From Rhodospirillales bacterium (GTDB lineage: Bacteria > Pseudomonadota > Alphaproteobacteria > Kiloniellales > JACOMY01), in the NCBI GenBank assembly GCA_014324045.1, contig JACOMY010000011.1:1-64000 (forward strand): a stretch of DNA of 64,000 nt. The letters are read 5' to 3'. The notes under the pieces were generated by a model. It was given only the letters and a program-made list of their open reading frames with translations, ran no database searches and was not told where the DNA came from. The position numbers were made by a program, and so were the translations under genes. Numbering within the stretch: the stretch's first letter is position 1; every line of letters starts with the position of its first letter. Below, in pieces: positions 17,869 through 26,878 of this stretch.

Positions 17869-19366
17869 AAGGAAAGAGGCAAAGACATGGGAGTTCGGCG
17901 ACTTCCAGACACCTGACGCTCTGGCTTACAAAGCCATGGCACATTTGAGAAAACTTGACCCGGACTTCCAGCCTGGAACGATCGTCGAGCCGACTTGCGG
18001 GGCCGGCGCATTCCTGCTCGCCGCTGCCGATGCATACCCCGATGCAGAAAGGGTTGTCGGCCTGGAGATCGAGGCAGCTTATCTCGATGTCCTTCGCCCG
18101 AAAGTGGCAGCACGACAGGATGCCGGCCGCTTCGATCTGCGGGCGGCCGACTTCTTCAAGACAGAATGGGAAAGCCTGCTGGCAGGTCTTGCCGAACCTT
18201 TCCTGATCGTAGGCAACCCGCCATGGGTCACAAGCGCCGATATCGGCCGCTTGAAGGGCCGCTTGCAGGGAAGCAACCTGCCGCAAAAATCGAACTTCCA
18301 GAAATACTCAGGGTTCGAATCCGTTACGGGTAAAGCCAACTTCGACATATCCGAATGGATGCTGATCCAAAATCTGCAGTGGATTAGCGGACAGAGCGGC
18401 TGTCTGGCGATGCTCTGCAAGACCGCCGTAGCCAGAAAGCTGCTGCGTCATGCCTGGAAGGAGGATCTGCCCATCACAGGAAGCCGCATGGTGCAGATCG
18501 ATGCCATGCAGTACTTCTCGGCGGCGGTGGATGCCTGTTTCTTCTCGCTCAAAACCAACGCTGGGCAAAGTTGCAGGGATTGTGCACTCTTCGACGATTT
18601 CGAGGCGCGCTCCGCCTCGAAGGTCTTCGGCTATCACCAAGGAACGATGCTCGCTCACGCCGATGGGTTCCATAAGCGCAAGGCTTTTCTCGGCAGCGAC
18701 AGATACTACAGCTGGCGGTCGGGGGTGAAGCATGACTGTAGCAAGGTCATGGAGCTGCGCAAAACAGAGAACGGCCTGAAGAATGGATATGGCGAGCTGG
18801 TCGAGATCGAAGATTTGTGCAGCTTTCCCTTGCTGAAAAGCTCCGATCTGGGCAACCGCCGGGTGCGCGAAACACGACTGGAAGCCATTGTAACCCAACA
18901 GAGAATCGGTCAAGCGACCGACTACATTCGGGACCGCGCACCTTTGACATGGTGCTATCTGCAAAGACACGCCGCTGCCTTGGACGGCCGTAAAAGCGCA
19001 ATCTACCGCAACAAACCCAGGTTCTCTGTCTTCGGCGTCGGCGACTACACCTTCACCGATTGGAAAGTGGCCATATCGGGATTCTACAAGTGCTTAAAAT
19101 TTCAAGTCGTCAGCCCGATAGAGGGTAAGCCCGTCGTGTTCGACGATACGGTATATTTTCTAAGCGCCAAGACCGAAGCCGAAGCGCAGTTCTTGGCCGA
19201 TCTCCTCAACTCGAAGCCATGCCAGGAATTTCTGCAATCCATGGTTTTCTGGTCTGATAAACGACCGATAACTGCCGATCTTCTAAAACGTGTAAACCTC
19301 GAAAAAGTGGCTAAATGCTTGAATAGGGGTGACGAGTACCGGAATTTCACCGATCAGCCGATTTAA
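17828..19366 (+). CDS. Adenine-specific DNA methyltransferase (type II-like), orphan
   Basis: The protein has up to 512 residues. The SAM-binding motif I reads IVEPTCGAGAF (about 52-62) and the catalytic motif IV is NPPW at 130-133, typical of N6-adenine methyltransferases of the gamma class; the C-terminal half should hold the target recognition domain. Three in-frame ATGs at 17828, 17843 and 17858 fall within a 15-bp tandem repeat, so the true start is uncertain by ten residues. Base composition is less GC-rich than the housekeeping genes around it, which suggests transfer. Its likely restriction partner immediately upstream is dead, leaving the methyltransferase as an orphan. Confidence 0.85.
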   Translation: MMGGSMMGGSMTAQRKEAKTWEFGDFQTPDALAYKAMAHLRKLDPDFQPGTIVEPTCGAGAFLLAAADAYPDAERVVGLEIEAAYLDVLRPKVAARQDAGRFDLRAADFFKTEWESLLAGLAEPFLIVGNPPWVTSADIGRLKGRLQGSNLPQKSNFQKYSGFESVTGKANFDISEWMLIQNLQWISGQSGCLAMLCKTAVARKLLRHAWKEDLPITGSRMVQIDAMQYFSAAVDACFFSLKTNAGQSCRDCALFDDFEARSASKVFGYHQGTMLAHADGFHKRKAFLGSDRYYSWRSGVKHDCSKVMELRKTENGLKNGYGELVEIEDLCSFPLLKSSDLGNRRVRETRLEAIVTQQRIGQATDYIRDRAPLTWCYLQRHAAALDGRKSAIYRNKPRFSVFGVGDYTFTDWKVAISGFYKCLKFQVVSPIEGKPVVFDDTVYFLSAKTEAEAQFLADLLNSKPCQEFLQSMVFWSDKRPITADLLKRVNLEKVAKCLNRGDEYRNFTDQPI

Positions 19367-20018
19367 AATATAAAAATAAGGACGTTATGACTGTATTACC
19401 GTTTCTGTAAAAAATAGAGCAGACTGTCGAACATAGGACTGCCTGGGCGGCCACGCCAGACAGCGCCGGTCTCAAGTACGGCCGCTACCGCAGCAGCCTC
19501 AAAGACGGCCAAGCACCCGCCCGCGCCGAGGCCGGCCGCGCGCCGGGCTTCTTCGCCTGCCTCCCGAAGCGGCGCTAAGGCGCAAGCCCCGGACGCCCCC
19601 GCGGACAGCTCCGGCAAGCAGCCTGCACGGCCCCTGCACGATCCTTGCACGGCCCCTGCAAGAGCCTTGCAGGGGCCGTGCAGCACCCCTGCCGCCACCC
19701 TCCCGGCAAAACAAATAGCGGTGCGCCCGAACCTTCCAAGTCTTCCGCAGCTGGCCAATCTCGACCGTAAAACCGCGTTTCCAGCCCCTGAAGCGGCCCG
19801 ATTGCAGAAGATTGCTTCGCTGCACAGCCGAGCCTCAGCGGTTTGCGGCCGGGGGCCAGGTTTTGGGGGACTGGGATTTTGGTCCGGCCTTGCGGACAGC
19901 ATGGCAATCGCCGTGCTGCCGGCGCGCCGATGCCGCTTGCCGGCTGCCACAGCATTCCGGGTACCTGCTCGACACTTGGCGGCACCGGCCCCCTTGACAA
20001 GGCCAAGGCAGTCCCTTG
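19367..20018. other. GC-rich gene-free region with hairpin repeats
   Basis: Long overlapping frames on the minus strand are Gly/Ala/Arg-rich and show no motif, so they are taken as chance frames in GC-rich DNA. The notable content is the inverted-repeat cluster at 19624-19682. The sequence separates the convergent methyltransferase and DUF2889 genes. Confidence 0.6.
19624..19682. repeat. Perfect 17-bp inverted repeat with an extra half-site
   Basis: TGCACGGCCCCTGCAAG at 19646-19662 is followed after three bases by its exact reverse complement at 19666-19682. A further direct copy of tgcacggcccctgca lies at 19624-19638. The hairpin would be very stable on either strand, but there is no U-run. 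It lies between convergent genes, so a role in transcription termination is possible. Confidence 0.85.
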
Positions 20019-20651
20019 TCAGGCGGACCCGGAGTGCGTGCGCGCCTTGTGCAGCCGTGCCGCCTCGGCGGCTTCGGGCCACCTTCGCCGCGCGATCTCA
20101 CCGTCGTGTGCGTAGGCATGGCAAGAATCGATCAAGGCAGGCCAACTGGCCGTTGTTCCGGTGGGCGTCCCGGCCGGCGCATCGTCCGCTGCGGCCGGCC
20201 GGGCGCGGCGCTTTCTGGAAAGGGCCGGCATGATGCCCTGGAAGGCCGGTGTCGCCATGGCATAAAGCAGTTCTACCAGATGCGTACAGCCCTCGGCGCC
20301 GGCCAGACGCGAGGCCACTGCACGCCGCCATCCCGGCCCGATCCGGACGCCGAGCATACGCTGGAAGTTCGGTACAATGGCCGGACAGACGCGATAGGGC
20401 GCGGCGTCGGTTACTGCCTCGATCGCCACGACGGTCAGGCAATCGTCCAGAGTGAGGCGGATCGACATGTGGTGAATCGCCTCGCCGGCCGCCACCCAGC
20501 CGGCCGGGCGATCCCCGTTCTCGAAACTGTAAGGCTTCTTGTCGGCGATGCGTCCTTCCAGATCCCAAAGGCCGTCCGCCCGAGCGTAGGCCTGGAACCG
20601 ATACTCGCGGGTGTGCAGAAGATCGCGCGGTTCGGCGGGCGGCAGCGGCAT
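20019..20651 (-). CDS. DUF2889 family protein
   Basis: The 210-residue protein belongs to the DUF2889 family, whose function is not known. The conserved N-terminal core is seen: HTREYRFQAYARADGLWDLE, IADKKPYSF, and HHMSIRLTLDDCLTVVAIEA, followed by PNFQRMLG and CTHLVELL. The C-terminus is extended with an Ala/Thr-rich stretch. The ATG at 20651 overlaps the stop of the upstream CorC-like gene by one base (TGATG), so they form one operon with translational coupling. No membrane segment or catalytic motif is visible. Confidence 0.8.
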   Translation of the reverse strand: MPLPPAEPRDLLHTREYRFQAYARADGLWDLEGRIADKKPYSFENGDRPAGWVAAGEAIHHMSIRLTLDDCLTVVAIEAVTDAAPYRVCPAIVPNFQRMLGVRIGPGWRRAVASRLAGAEGCTHLVELLYAMATPAFQGIMPALSRKRRARPAAADDAPAGTPTGTTASWPALIDSCHAYAHDGEIARRRWPEAAEAARLHKARTHSGSA

Positions 20652-21967
20652 CAGGCGGCTCCGTCGGAGGGGGTAGCCTCCGCGGCCGGGGAATCGCCGC
20701 CGGCTTCGCGCGGCAGCGGCGTGACCTTGATCTCGGCGATCTGATTGCGAATGCGCTGCAGGACCTCGAAGCGCAGCCCTTCGAACGCAAAGCTCTGCCC
20801 GGCTTCGGGAATGGTCCGGGTCTGATAGATGAGGAGCCCGGCAAGGGTGGAGGCATCGTCGTCGGGCAGGTGCCAATCGAACTGCCGGTTGAGGTCGCGC
20901 AAGGTCACCCGTCCGTCCACCACCATGCTGCCGTCGGACTGACGCTTCACGCCTTCGATGACCTCGTCGTGCTCGTCGGCGATATCGCCCACGATTTCCT
21001 CCAGAATATCCTCTAAGGTGACGATGCCCTGTTCGACACCGTACTCGTCCACCACCACGGCGAAGTGCTGGTGCCGCTGACGAAAGGCCTGAAGCTGCGA
21101 TAGCAGATCGGTGGTATCGGGAACGAACCAAGGGCGGCTTGCCACCGCGATCGCGTCGAGCGGCTGGCCGTCGTCTTCCGCCTTGTTGAGCGCGCGCAGC
21201 AGACGCTTGGCGTGGATGATACCGACGATGTTGTCGGGGTTGCCCTGCCACAGCGGAATGCGCGTGTAGGGACTGTCTAGAACCTGGCCGATGATCTCCG
21301 CTAGCGGCAGGTCGGCATCGATGGTCACGACGTCGCCGCGATGGGTCATGATCTCTGAGACCTGGACGTCGGCAAGGTCGAGGATCGAGCGCAGCATGGC
21401 GCGCGCTTCGCGGTCCTGCGACCCGGCGTGAAGGTCGATGGCGCCGCGCAACTCCTCCTCCCGCTCCTCGCGATCGGGGGCGTTCTCGATACTGCTGACC
21501 CCGACGATCCTGAGCGATCGGCGGACGGCGGCGTTGAGCGCCTTGGTAGCCGGCGTCAGTACGACGACCAGGGCACGCAAGACCGGGGCCATCGCCAAGA
21601 TGGTGCGGTCGGCATTGTTGATCGCATAGGTCTTGGGCAGGATCTCGGCAAAGATCACGACCAGGACGGTCATCGTCAAGGTCGCATAGGCGATGCCGGC
21701 ATCGCCGAACCAGCTAATGAAAAGGCTGGCGCTGAGCGTCGAGGCCAGGATGTTCACCAGATTGTTGCCGATCAGGATGGTGCCGATCACCCGCTCCCGG
21801 TCCTGCCAGAGGTTGCCGACCAATGCCGCCCGCCTTAGACCTTGCTGCGCCAAGGTATGCATGCGATGGCGCGACGACGCGGTCAAGGCGGTTTCCGTGC
21901 CGGAGAAAAATCCCGATAGGATCAGTAGAAGCAGAATGCCCGCCGCAAGCAGTATGTCGCTGTTCAT
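20651..21967 (-). CDS. CNNM/CorC (HlyC) family membrane protein with CBS domains
   Basis: The protein has 438 residues from the ATG at 21967, which has a GGGGAA site just upstream. An N-terminal CNNM transmembrane domain (about residues 1-180; LLAAGILLLLILSGFFSGTE opens it, with the conserved SGxFSGTE motif) is followed by two CBS domains (about 200-330) and a C-terminal CorC_HlyC domain (about 345-425). Family members export magnesium or other divalent cations or influence their resistance; the older haemolysin name is misleading. It is co-transcribed with the DUF2889 gene downstream, and aroB lies upstream on the same strand. Confidence 0.9.
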   Translation of the reverse strand: MNSDILLAAGILLLLILSGFFSGTETALTASSRHRMHTLAQQGLRRAALVGNLWQDRERVIGTILIGNNLVNILASTLSASLFISWFGDAGIAYATLTMTVLVVIFAEILPKTYAINNADRTILAMAPVLRALVVVLTPATKALNAAVRRSLRIVGVSSIENAPDREEREEELRGAIDLHAGSQDREARAMLRSILDLADVQVSEIMTHRGDVVTIDADLPLAEIIGQVLDSPYTRIPLWQGNPDNIVGIIHAKRLLRALNKAEDDGQPLDAIAVASRPWFVPDTTDLLSQLQAFRQRHQHFAVVVDEYGVEQGIVTLEDILEEIVGDIADEHDEVIEGVKRQSDGSMVVDGRVTLRDLNRQFDWHLPDDDASTLAGLLIYQTRTIPEAGQSFAFEGLRFEVLQRIRNQIAEIKVTPLPREAGGDSPAAEATPSDGAA

Positions 21968-22026
21968 TTCCCCACTTCGCGCCGGGACGTGACCGCCCGG
22001 ACGCTCCTTTCGGACCAAAGCCCACC

Positions 22027-23220
22027 CTATAGACCCAGACGTTCGGCACGCAACCAGTCGTCAAGCAGAGCCTCGACCTCGGCCGGATCGACATCCCCGG
22101 AGACGAAGGCGTCGCCGATCGCGCGCGCCAGAACGAAGTTTATGCGCCCTGCCGCAACCTTCTTGTCGCGCTGCATTAGGGCCAGCAGCTGCCTGGCGTT
22201 CAAGGCGGATTCCGCGAGGAGACCGGCCCCGGTCGGCAAGCCCAGGCGATCGAGGTGTTCGCGCACCAGGCGGGCCTCGCCGGCGGCGCAGAGCCCCAGC
22301 CGTGCGGAAAGGTCGAAGGCCAGCCGCATGCCGATGGAAACGGCCTCGCCATGCAGCAAGCGCCCGTCGTAGCCGACTGCGGCTTCCAGAGCATGGCCGA
22401 AGGTGTGACCCAGATTCAACAGCGCCCGCTTGCCTGCCTCGCGCTCGTCTTCGGCGACGATTGCCGCCTTCGCCCGGCAGGAGCGCGCCACCGCCTGCTG
22501 CAAGGCCGCGGCCTCGCCGGCGATCACCGCGGCGCCTTCGGCCTGCAACCAATCGAAGAACGCGCGATCGCCCAGCAGACCGTATTTTACCACTTCGGCA
22601 TAGCCGGCGCGCATCTCGCGCCGGGGCAAGGTCCGCAGCAGATCGCTGTCGGCGACGACGAGCCGTGGCTGATGGAAGGCGCCGACCAGATTCTTGCCCT
22701 CCGGCACATCGATCGCGGTCTTGCCGCCGACCGAGGAGTCCACCTGGGCAAGCAGGGTCGTCGGCAGCTGGACGAAGTCGATGCCGCGCAACAGGATGGC
22801 CGCAGCAAAGCCCACCAGATCGCCGATCACGCCGCCACCCAGGGCAAGCAGCAGATCGCTGCGCTCCAGCCCGCGCCGGATGAGATCCCGGCAGAGGTCT
22901 TCCAGATGGGCGAAGCTCTTGGTCTCCTCCCCGGCAGGCAGAATAAGGCTCTCCACCGCGATACCCGCAGCGCGCAAGGCATGCTCGACTGCGGGCAGAT
23001 GGTATGCCGCCACCCGCTCTTCGGTCACCAAAAGGACCCGGGGCCGGGTCAAGATCCCGGCAAGACGCGCGCCCAGTCCGGCAAGCAGCCCGCGGCCGAC
23101 AAGGATTCGGTAGGTCCGCGCCCCCAAGGCGACCTCGACGATCCGCTCCGCCTCGCCGCTGCCGGTCTCTGCATCTGCAGGCTCTCGATTTGGGGGACGG
23201 CTCCGCCTCGCAGTTGTCAC
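22027..23220 (-). CDS. aroB: 3-dehydroquinate synthase
   Basis: The 397-residue enzyme converts DAHP to 3-dehydroquinate, the second step of the shikimate pathway, using NAD and a divalent metal. Seen are the NAD-binding LALGGGVIGDLVGFAAA, PTTLLAQVDSSVGGKTAID with the active-site lysine, metal ligands in AGYAEVVKYG and LNLGHTFGHALE, and LHGEAVSIGM. The first about 25 residues before EVALGARTY are an unusual polar extension, so translation could begin later. aroK lies 46 bases upstream, the standard aroK-aroB pairing. Confidence 0.95.
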   Translation of the reverse strand: MTTARRSRPPNREPADAETGSGEAERIVEVALGARTYRILVGRGLLAGLGARLAGILTRPRVLLVTEERVAAYHLPAVEHALRAAGIAVESLILPAGEETKSFAHLEDLCRDLIRRGLERSDLLLALGGGVIGDLVGFAAAILLRGIDFVQLPTTLLAQVDSSVGGKTAIDVPEGKNLVGAFHQPRLVVADSDLLRTLPRREMRAGYAEVVKYGLLGDRAFFDWLQAEGAAVIAGEAAALQQAVARSCRAKAAIVAEDEREAGKRALLNLGHTFGHALEAAVGYDGRLLHGEAVSIGMRLAFDLSARLGLCAAGEARLVREHLDRLGLPTGAGLLAESALNARQLLALMQRDKKVAAGRINFVLARAIGDAFVSGDVDPAEVEALLDDWLRAERLGL

Positions 23221-23265
23221 GTAACTAGACCAACCTTCCCGGATGTCCTACTCATGACGGGCCAC

Positions 23266-23847
23266 TCATGACGCAACCGGCTGGACAGGATGCTTCTCCA
23301 GAGCGGCCAGGATGGCATCGGCGGTCACTGCTGCAGGGCCGCCGGTGCTCTCGACGCAGATATCCGACAGGGAATAGATTGGATCCCGTTCGGCCTGCAA
23401 GCGCGAAAGAACCGCCTTCGGGTCACCCTGCCGCAAGAGCGGCCGCGTGGTTTTGCGGGCCGTGCGCCGCAAGAGCAAATCGAGGGCGGCCTTGATCCAG
23501 ACCGAAACCCCGCGCCGGGCGATCACCGCGCGGGTTTCGGGATCCATGAAGGCGCCGCCGCCGGTCGCCAGAACGCAGGGCGCATCGTGCATAAGCCTGG
23601 CTATTACCCGCCGCTCTCCGTCGCGGAAATGCGCTTCGCCATAGAGTTCGAAGATCTCGCCGACGCTGCAGCCGGCTGCGGCCTCGATCTCGACATCGGC
23701 ATCAAGGAAGGGCATCTGCAAGCGCGGTGCCAACGCGCGCCCTACGCGGGTCTTGCCGCAGCCCATCAGCCCAACCAGCACGACACTGCGGCCGCTGCTT
23801 GCAAAAGCGGACACCCGGTGGCTATGCAAGGGGCCTATGTCACGCAC
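23266..23847 (-). CDS. aroK: Shikimate kinase
   Basis: The 193-residue enzyme phosphorylates shikimate at the 3-hydroxyl. The Walker A loop is GLMGCGKT at residues 26-33, the shikimate-binding Asp lies in FLDADVEIE, and the Gly-rich LATGGGAFMD and lid residues KTTRPLLRQGD are present. It precedes aroB on the minus strand. The reading frame begins with about 19 residues before the first strand, which may be a genuine extension. Confidence 0.95.
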   Translation of the reverse strand: MRDIGPLHSHRVSAFASSGRSVVLVGLMGCGKTRVGRALAPRLQMPFLDADVEIEAAAGCSVGEIFELYGEAHFRDGERRVIARLMHDAPCVLATGGGAFMDPETRAVIARRGVSVWIKAALDLLLRRTARKTTRPLLRQGDPKAVLSRLQAERDPIYSLSDICVESTGGPAAVTADAILAALEKHPVQPVAS

Positions 23848-24088
23848 TCTGTTACCCTATCGAGATCTGGTTCCAGCATAGCACCTCCGGGCGCCTCCGG
23901 CGCCGCACCGTAAAGCCGCCGTAGTGATAAGGATAGCGGCAAGGATAGCTTAACGCGACAGGGCAAAAAGGCTACTCTGCGAAAAGGCGGCGGCGGGCAC
24001 CGAAGGTTGGCGCCCAAACGACTGCGCGGCGCCACTTCAAGCAAGCCCAGTTCAACAGGATATTGTCAAGCAAATGGAGTTCTAAGCG

Positions 24089-24277
24089 GTGGCAAGACGC
24101 GGGTCGCAGTACGGAGCGCCCGGATCGGGCAAGATAGCGGGCAAGATGACGCTGGTCTATGTTGTACTGGGGCTCCTGGCCCTGTCGGTGGGCGGTCTCT
24201 ATGCCTTGACCTTCGAAATGGAGCCGGCTTCGCAAGCGGTCGAGAAGGTCTTCCCGGACGATCGTTTCCCACGCTAG
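24089..24277 (+). CDS. Small single-pass membrane protein upstream of xerD
   Basis: The ORF encodes 62 residues from a GTG at 24089. A single membrane helix lies at about residues 21-41 (TLVYVVLGLLALSVGGLYAL), preceded by a basic N-terminus and followed by a tail ending VEKVFPDDRFPR. Small proteins with the ending VEKVxPDxRFPR are found between aroK and xerD-like genes in other alphaproteobacteria, to my recollection, so it is probably real. The function is unknown. Topology would place the tail in the periplasm. Confidence 0.7.
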   Translation: MARRGSQYGAPGSGKIAGKMTLVYVVLGLLALSVGGLYALTFEMEPASQAVEKVFPDDRFPR

Positions 24278-24280
24278 ACG

Positions 24281-24328
24281 CTTCCCCCTCTGGGCGTTTC
24301 CCCCTCTGGGCGTTTCCCCCTCTGGGCG
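24281..24328. repeat. 16-bp tandem repeat, three units
   Basis: The unit tttccccctctgggcg occurs at 24297 and 24313; the first unit at 24281 differs by one base. The array begins just after the stop codon of the small membrane protein gene. Confidence 0.92.
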
Positions 24329-24396
24329 CGGTAGCGGCAGGCGATCGCGCCGGGTTTCCTTGCCAATTCGCCCGGCGATCAAGGCAGGCTCCATAG

Positions 24397-24429
24397 GGCA
24401 GGCCCATGAGGCAGGCCCATGAGGCAGGC
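24397..24429. repeat. 13-bp tandem repeat, two and a half units
   Basis: The unit ggcaggcccatga occurs at 24397-24409 and 24410-24422, with a partial third copy to 24429. It lies about 75 bases before the xerD start. Confidence 0.9.
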
Positions 24430-24503
24430 ATTGAAACCTTTGTACGCCACCCGGCCTCTTCCTATCCTGTAGCGCCCCATACACAGGACCCCATGCATAG
24501 CCC

Positions 24504-25418
24504 ATGCACAGAGACCTCGAAGCCTTCCTGGAGATGCTGGCAGCGGAGCGTGGAGCGGCGGCGAACACGCTGGCTGCCTATCGCCGCGATCTGGACGATG
24601 CCGCCGCCTTCCTCGGCGGCGGCCCAGGGCTGGTCGGCGCCGATGGCGAAGCCTTGAGGGGCTATCTGGCCGATCTCTCCGCCCGCAGCATGACGCCGCA
24701 AACCCAGGCCCGGCGCCTCTCCTGCCTGCGCCAGTTCTTCGCCTTCCTGGTCAGCGACGAACGCCGCGGCGACGATCCCTGCCAAACCCTGGAGAGCCCG
24801 CGGCGCGGCAAGAGCCTGCCGAAGGTGCTCGGCATCGAAGAGGTCGGGCGGCTGCTCGACACCGCGCAACAGGATCGGACCCCGGAGGGCCTCAGACTGA
24901 CCGCCCTGGTCGAACTCCTCTATGCCGGCGGCCTTCGGGTATCGGAGTTGGTGACGCTGCCCGACAGTGCACTGGCACGCGATCCCGATCTGCTCCTGAT
25001 CGCCGGCAAGGGACGCAAAGAGCGCCTAGTGCCGCTGGGCGAGGCCGCACGCCAAGCGGTGGCCGACTATCGGGCCGTCCGCCCGGGGTTTCAGCCGCCG
25101 GGCCGGCCCTCGCTCTATCTATTCCCGGCGCGCAGCGCGACCGGTCACCTGTCGCGCCAACAGGTGGGACGCGCCCTCAAGACGCTCACCCTTCGATCCG
25201 GCCAGGACCCGGCACGGGTCTCCCCCCACGTGCTCCGGCACGCCTTTGCCACCCATCTGGTGGAGGGCGGCGCCGATCTGCGTGCCGTGCAAAGCCTGCT
25301 GGGTCATGCCGACATCGCTACGACACAGGTCTACACCCACGTCGCAGCGGCCAGGCTCAGACAGTTGATCGAACGCCATCATCCGCTGGCCAGACGCAGG
25401 CCGCACAGCGATCTTTAG
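24504..25418 (+). CDS. xerD: Site-specific tyrosine recombinase XerD
   Basis: The 304-residue recombinase resolves chromosome dimers at dif together with XerC. The SAM-like N-terminal domain (about residues 1-85) is followed by the catalytic domain with Arg145 (GGLRVSEL), Lys169 region (AGKGRKERLVPL), His242 and Arg245 (HVLRHAFATH), His268 and the nucleophile Tyr277 (LGHADIATTQVYTHV). All catalytic residues are in place. It is chromosomal housekeeping rather than an integrase: it is flanked by aro genes and mcl1 and has no mobile-element context. Confidence 0.93.
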   Translation: MHRDLEAFLEMLAAERGAAANTLAAYRRDLDDAAAFLGGGPGLVGADGEALRGYLADLSARSMTPQTQARRLSCLRQFFAFLVSDERRGDDPCQTLESPRRGKSLPKVLGIEEVGRLLDTAQQDRTPEGLRLTALVELLYAGGLRVSELVTLPDSALARDPDLLLIAGKGRKERLVPLGEAARQAVADYRAVRPGFQPPGRPSLYLFPARSATGHLSRQQVGRALKTLTLRSGQDPARVSPHVLRHAFATHLVEGGADLRAVQSLLGHADIATTQVYTHVAAARLRQLIERHHPLARRRPHSDL

Positions 25419-25581
25419 GAAGGGTGACTTAAACAAAAGTTCACATTGACAAGAGCCTGCCCAGCGATCCAGTAACCATACCGGTAATCACTGGCCACTT
25501 CGGACCGGATTCGAATCGGGTCCGGACTCCCGATAGAACAACGCCGCCTCAGGAGCCATCTCAGGAGAAGGACCGGATCCC

Positions 25582-26562
25582 ATGAGTTTCACCATCGCCG
25601 AGCAAGCCCAGGCACGTCTAAACCGTTCCGAACTGGCCGTGCCGGGCAGCAACTACCGCTTCATCGAAAAGGCCGCCGATTCCGCTGCCGACATCGTCTT
25701 TCTCGACCTCGAAGATGCGGTCGCCCCCGACGACAAGCCGCAGGCCCGCATCAACATCGTCAAGGCCCTGAACCAGATCGACTTCGGCAGCAAGAGCGTC
25801 TCGGTGCGGATCAACGGCCTGGACACGCACTACATGTACCGCGACGTCGTCGACATCCTCGAGCAGGGCGGCGAGCGGTTGGACCTCATCATGATCCCCA
25901 AGGTCGGCACGGCCGCCGATGTCTACGCGCTCGACATGCTGACCACCCAGATCGAGGATGCGGTCGGCCGCGAGAAGCGCATCGGCTTCGAGCTGATTAT
26001 TGAAACCGCCCTGGGCATGGCCAATGTCGAGGCCATCGCCGGCGCCAGCAAGCGCCTGGAGAGCCTGCACTTCGGCGTTGCCGACTACGCCGCCTCGACC
26101 CGGGCGCGCACTACGGTGATCGGCGGCCCGAACCCCAAGTACGGCGTGCTGACCGACAAGACCAGCGAGAACAGCGAGCGCGAATACCACTGGGGCGACA
26201 TGTGGCACTATGCGATCGCCCGCATGGTGGTGGCCGCCCGCGCCAACGGGCTGCGTCCGATCGACGGCCCCTTCGGCGACTTCTCCGACCCGGACGGCTA
26301 CCGGGCACAAGCCTACCGGGCAGCGATCCTGGGCTGTGAGGGCAAATGGGCCATTCACCCCTCGCAAATCGATCTCGCCAACGAGGTCTACAGCCCCAGC
26401 GAGGAAGAGGTGGCCAAGGCCCAGCGCATCCTCGACGCCATGGAACAGGCGCAAAAGGAAGGCAAGGGTGCCGTATCGCTCGACGGGCGCCTGATCGACA
26501 TCGCGTCCATCAAGCAGGCCGAGAACCTGGTCCGCAAGGCAGCGCAGATCGCCAGCGCCTGA
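25582..26562 (+). CDS. mcl1: L-malyl-CoA / beta-methylmalyl-CoA lyase
   Basis: The 326-residue enzyme of the CitE-like TIM-barrel family reversibly cleaves malyl-CoA to acetyl-CoA and glyoxylate, and beta-methylmalyl-CoA to propionyl-CoA and glyoxylate. Seen are the metal and CoA-site motifs FLDLEDAVAPDDK, VRINGLDTHYMYRD, IMIPKVGTAADVY, FELIIETALGMANVE and GKWAIHPSQIDLANEV, which match Mcl1 of Rhodobacter closely. The start has an aggagaagg site. In alphaproteobacteria it serves the ethylmalonyl-CoA pathway or glyoxylate assimilation; no other gene of that pathway is adjacent, but a mesaconyl-CoA hydratase-like gene is at 56921. Confidence 0.9.
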   Translation: MSFTIAEQAQARLNRSELAVPGSNYRFIEKAADSAADIVFLDLEDAVAPDDKPQARINIVKALNQIDFGSKSVSVRINGLDTHYMYRDVVDILEQGGERLDLIMIPKVGTAADVYALDMLTTQIEDAVGREKRIGFELIIETALGMANVEAIAGASKRLESLHFGVADYAASTRARTTVIGGPNPKYGVLTDKTSENSEREYHWGDMWHYAIARMVVAARANGLRPIDGPFGDFSDPDGYRAQAYRAAILGCEGKWAIHPSQIDLANEVYSPSEEEVAKAQRILDAMEQAQKEGKGAVSLDGRLIDIASIKQAENLVRKAAQIASA

Positions 26563-26878
26563 GGGCGAGCGTGCGGCCGGGCGATGCCCGCTCAAGCCGC
26601 CGCCCTGTAGACTGTCTTGGGCAGGCGGTAAGCCCGTCCGCTTCCGGGACCGGCTTACCGCCTAGCGCGCGGAGATCGCACGGCCCCAGCGGTGCCGCCC
26701 TTCTCCGATCCGTAGGCCGCAGGCTTGCCGATCCGGCTGGCGCCTTCGCATCCTATAGCGGACTTGCCATAACGGACTTAAGCGTCCGGATTGGCCAGCC
26801 AAGGCTGGTCTGCTGGCGGTATCCAACCTGCTCTGCTAGAGCAGGTCGTCTTATTTTGCATCGTATCACGAGGCCCCG
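26563..26878. other. Intergenic region between mcl1 and accA with a hairpin
   Basis: No gene is supported. It contains the 12-bp inverted repeat at 26623-26663 and presumably the accA promoter. Confidence 0.6.
26623..26663. repeat. Perfect 12-bp inverted repeat after mcl1
   Basis: AGGCGGTAAGCC at 26623-26634 is repeated as its exact reverse complement at 26652-26663 with a 17-base loop. It lies 60 bases after the mcl1 stop and has no U-run, so it may stabilise the mRNA 3' end or aid Rho-dependent termination. Confidence 0.75.

Noticed and set aside
19396-20082. Minus-strand frame of 228 codons between the methyltransferase and DUF2889 genes
   Set aside because: It is composed of Ala/Gly/Arg runs, crosses the inverted repeat and has no ribosome-binding site; chance frames are expected in GC-rich DNA.
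24504-25418. Phage or element integrase as identity of the tyrosine recombinase
   Set aside because: Length, all catalytic residues and the housekeeping context match XerD; no mobile-element genes adjoin it.
25446-25480. TTGACA as a -35 element upstream of mcl1
   Set aside because: No matching -10 sequence lies at 16-18 bases; the best candidate (ccagta) is too weak to list as a promoter.
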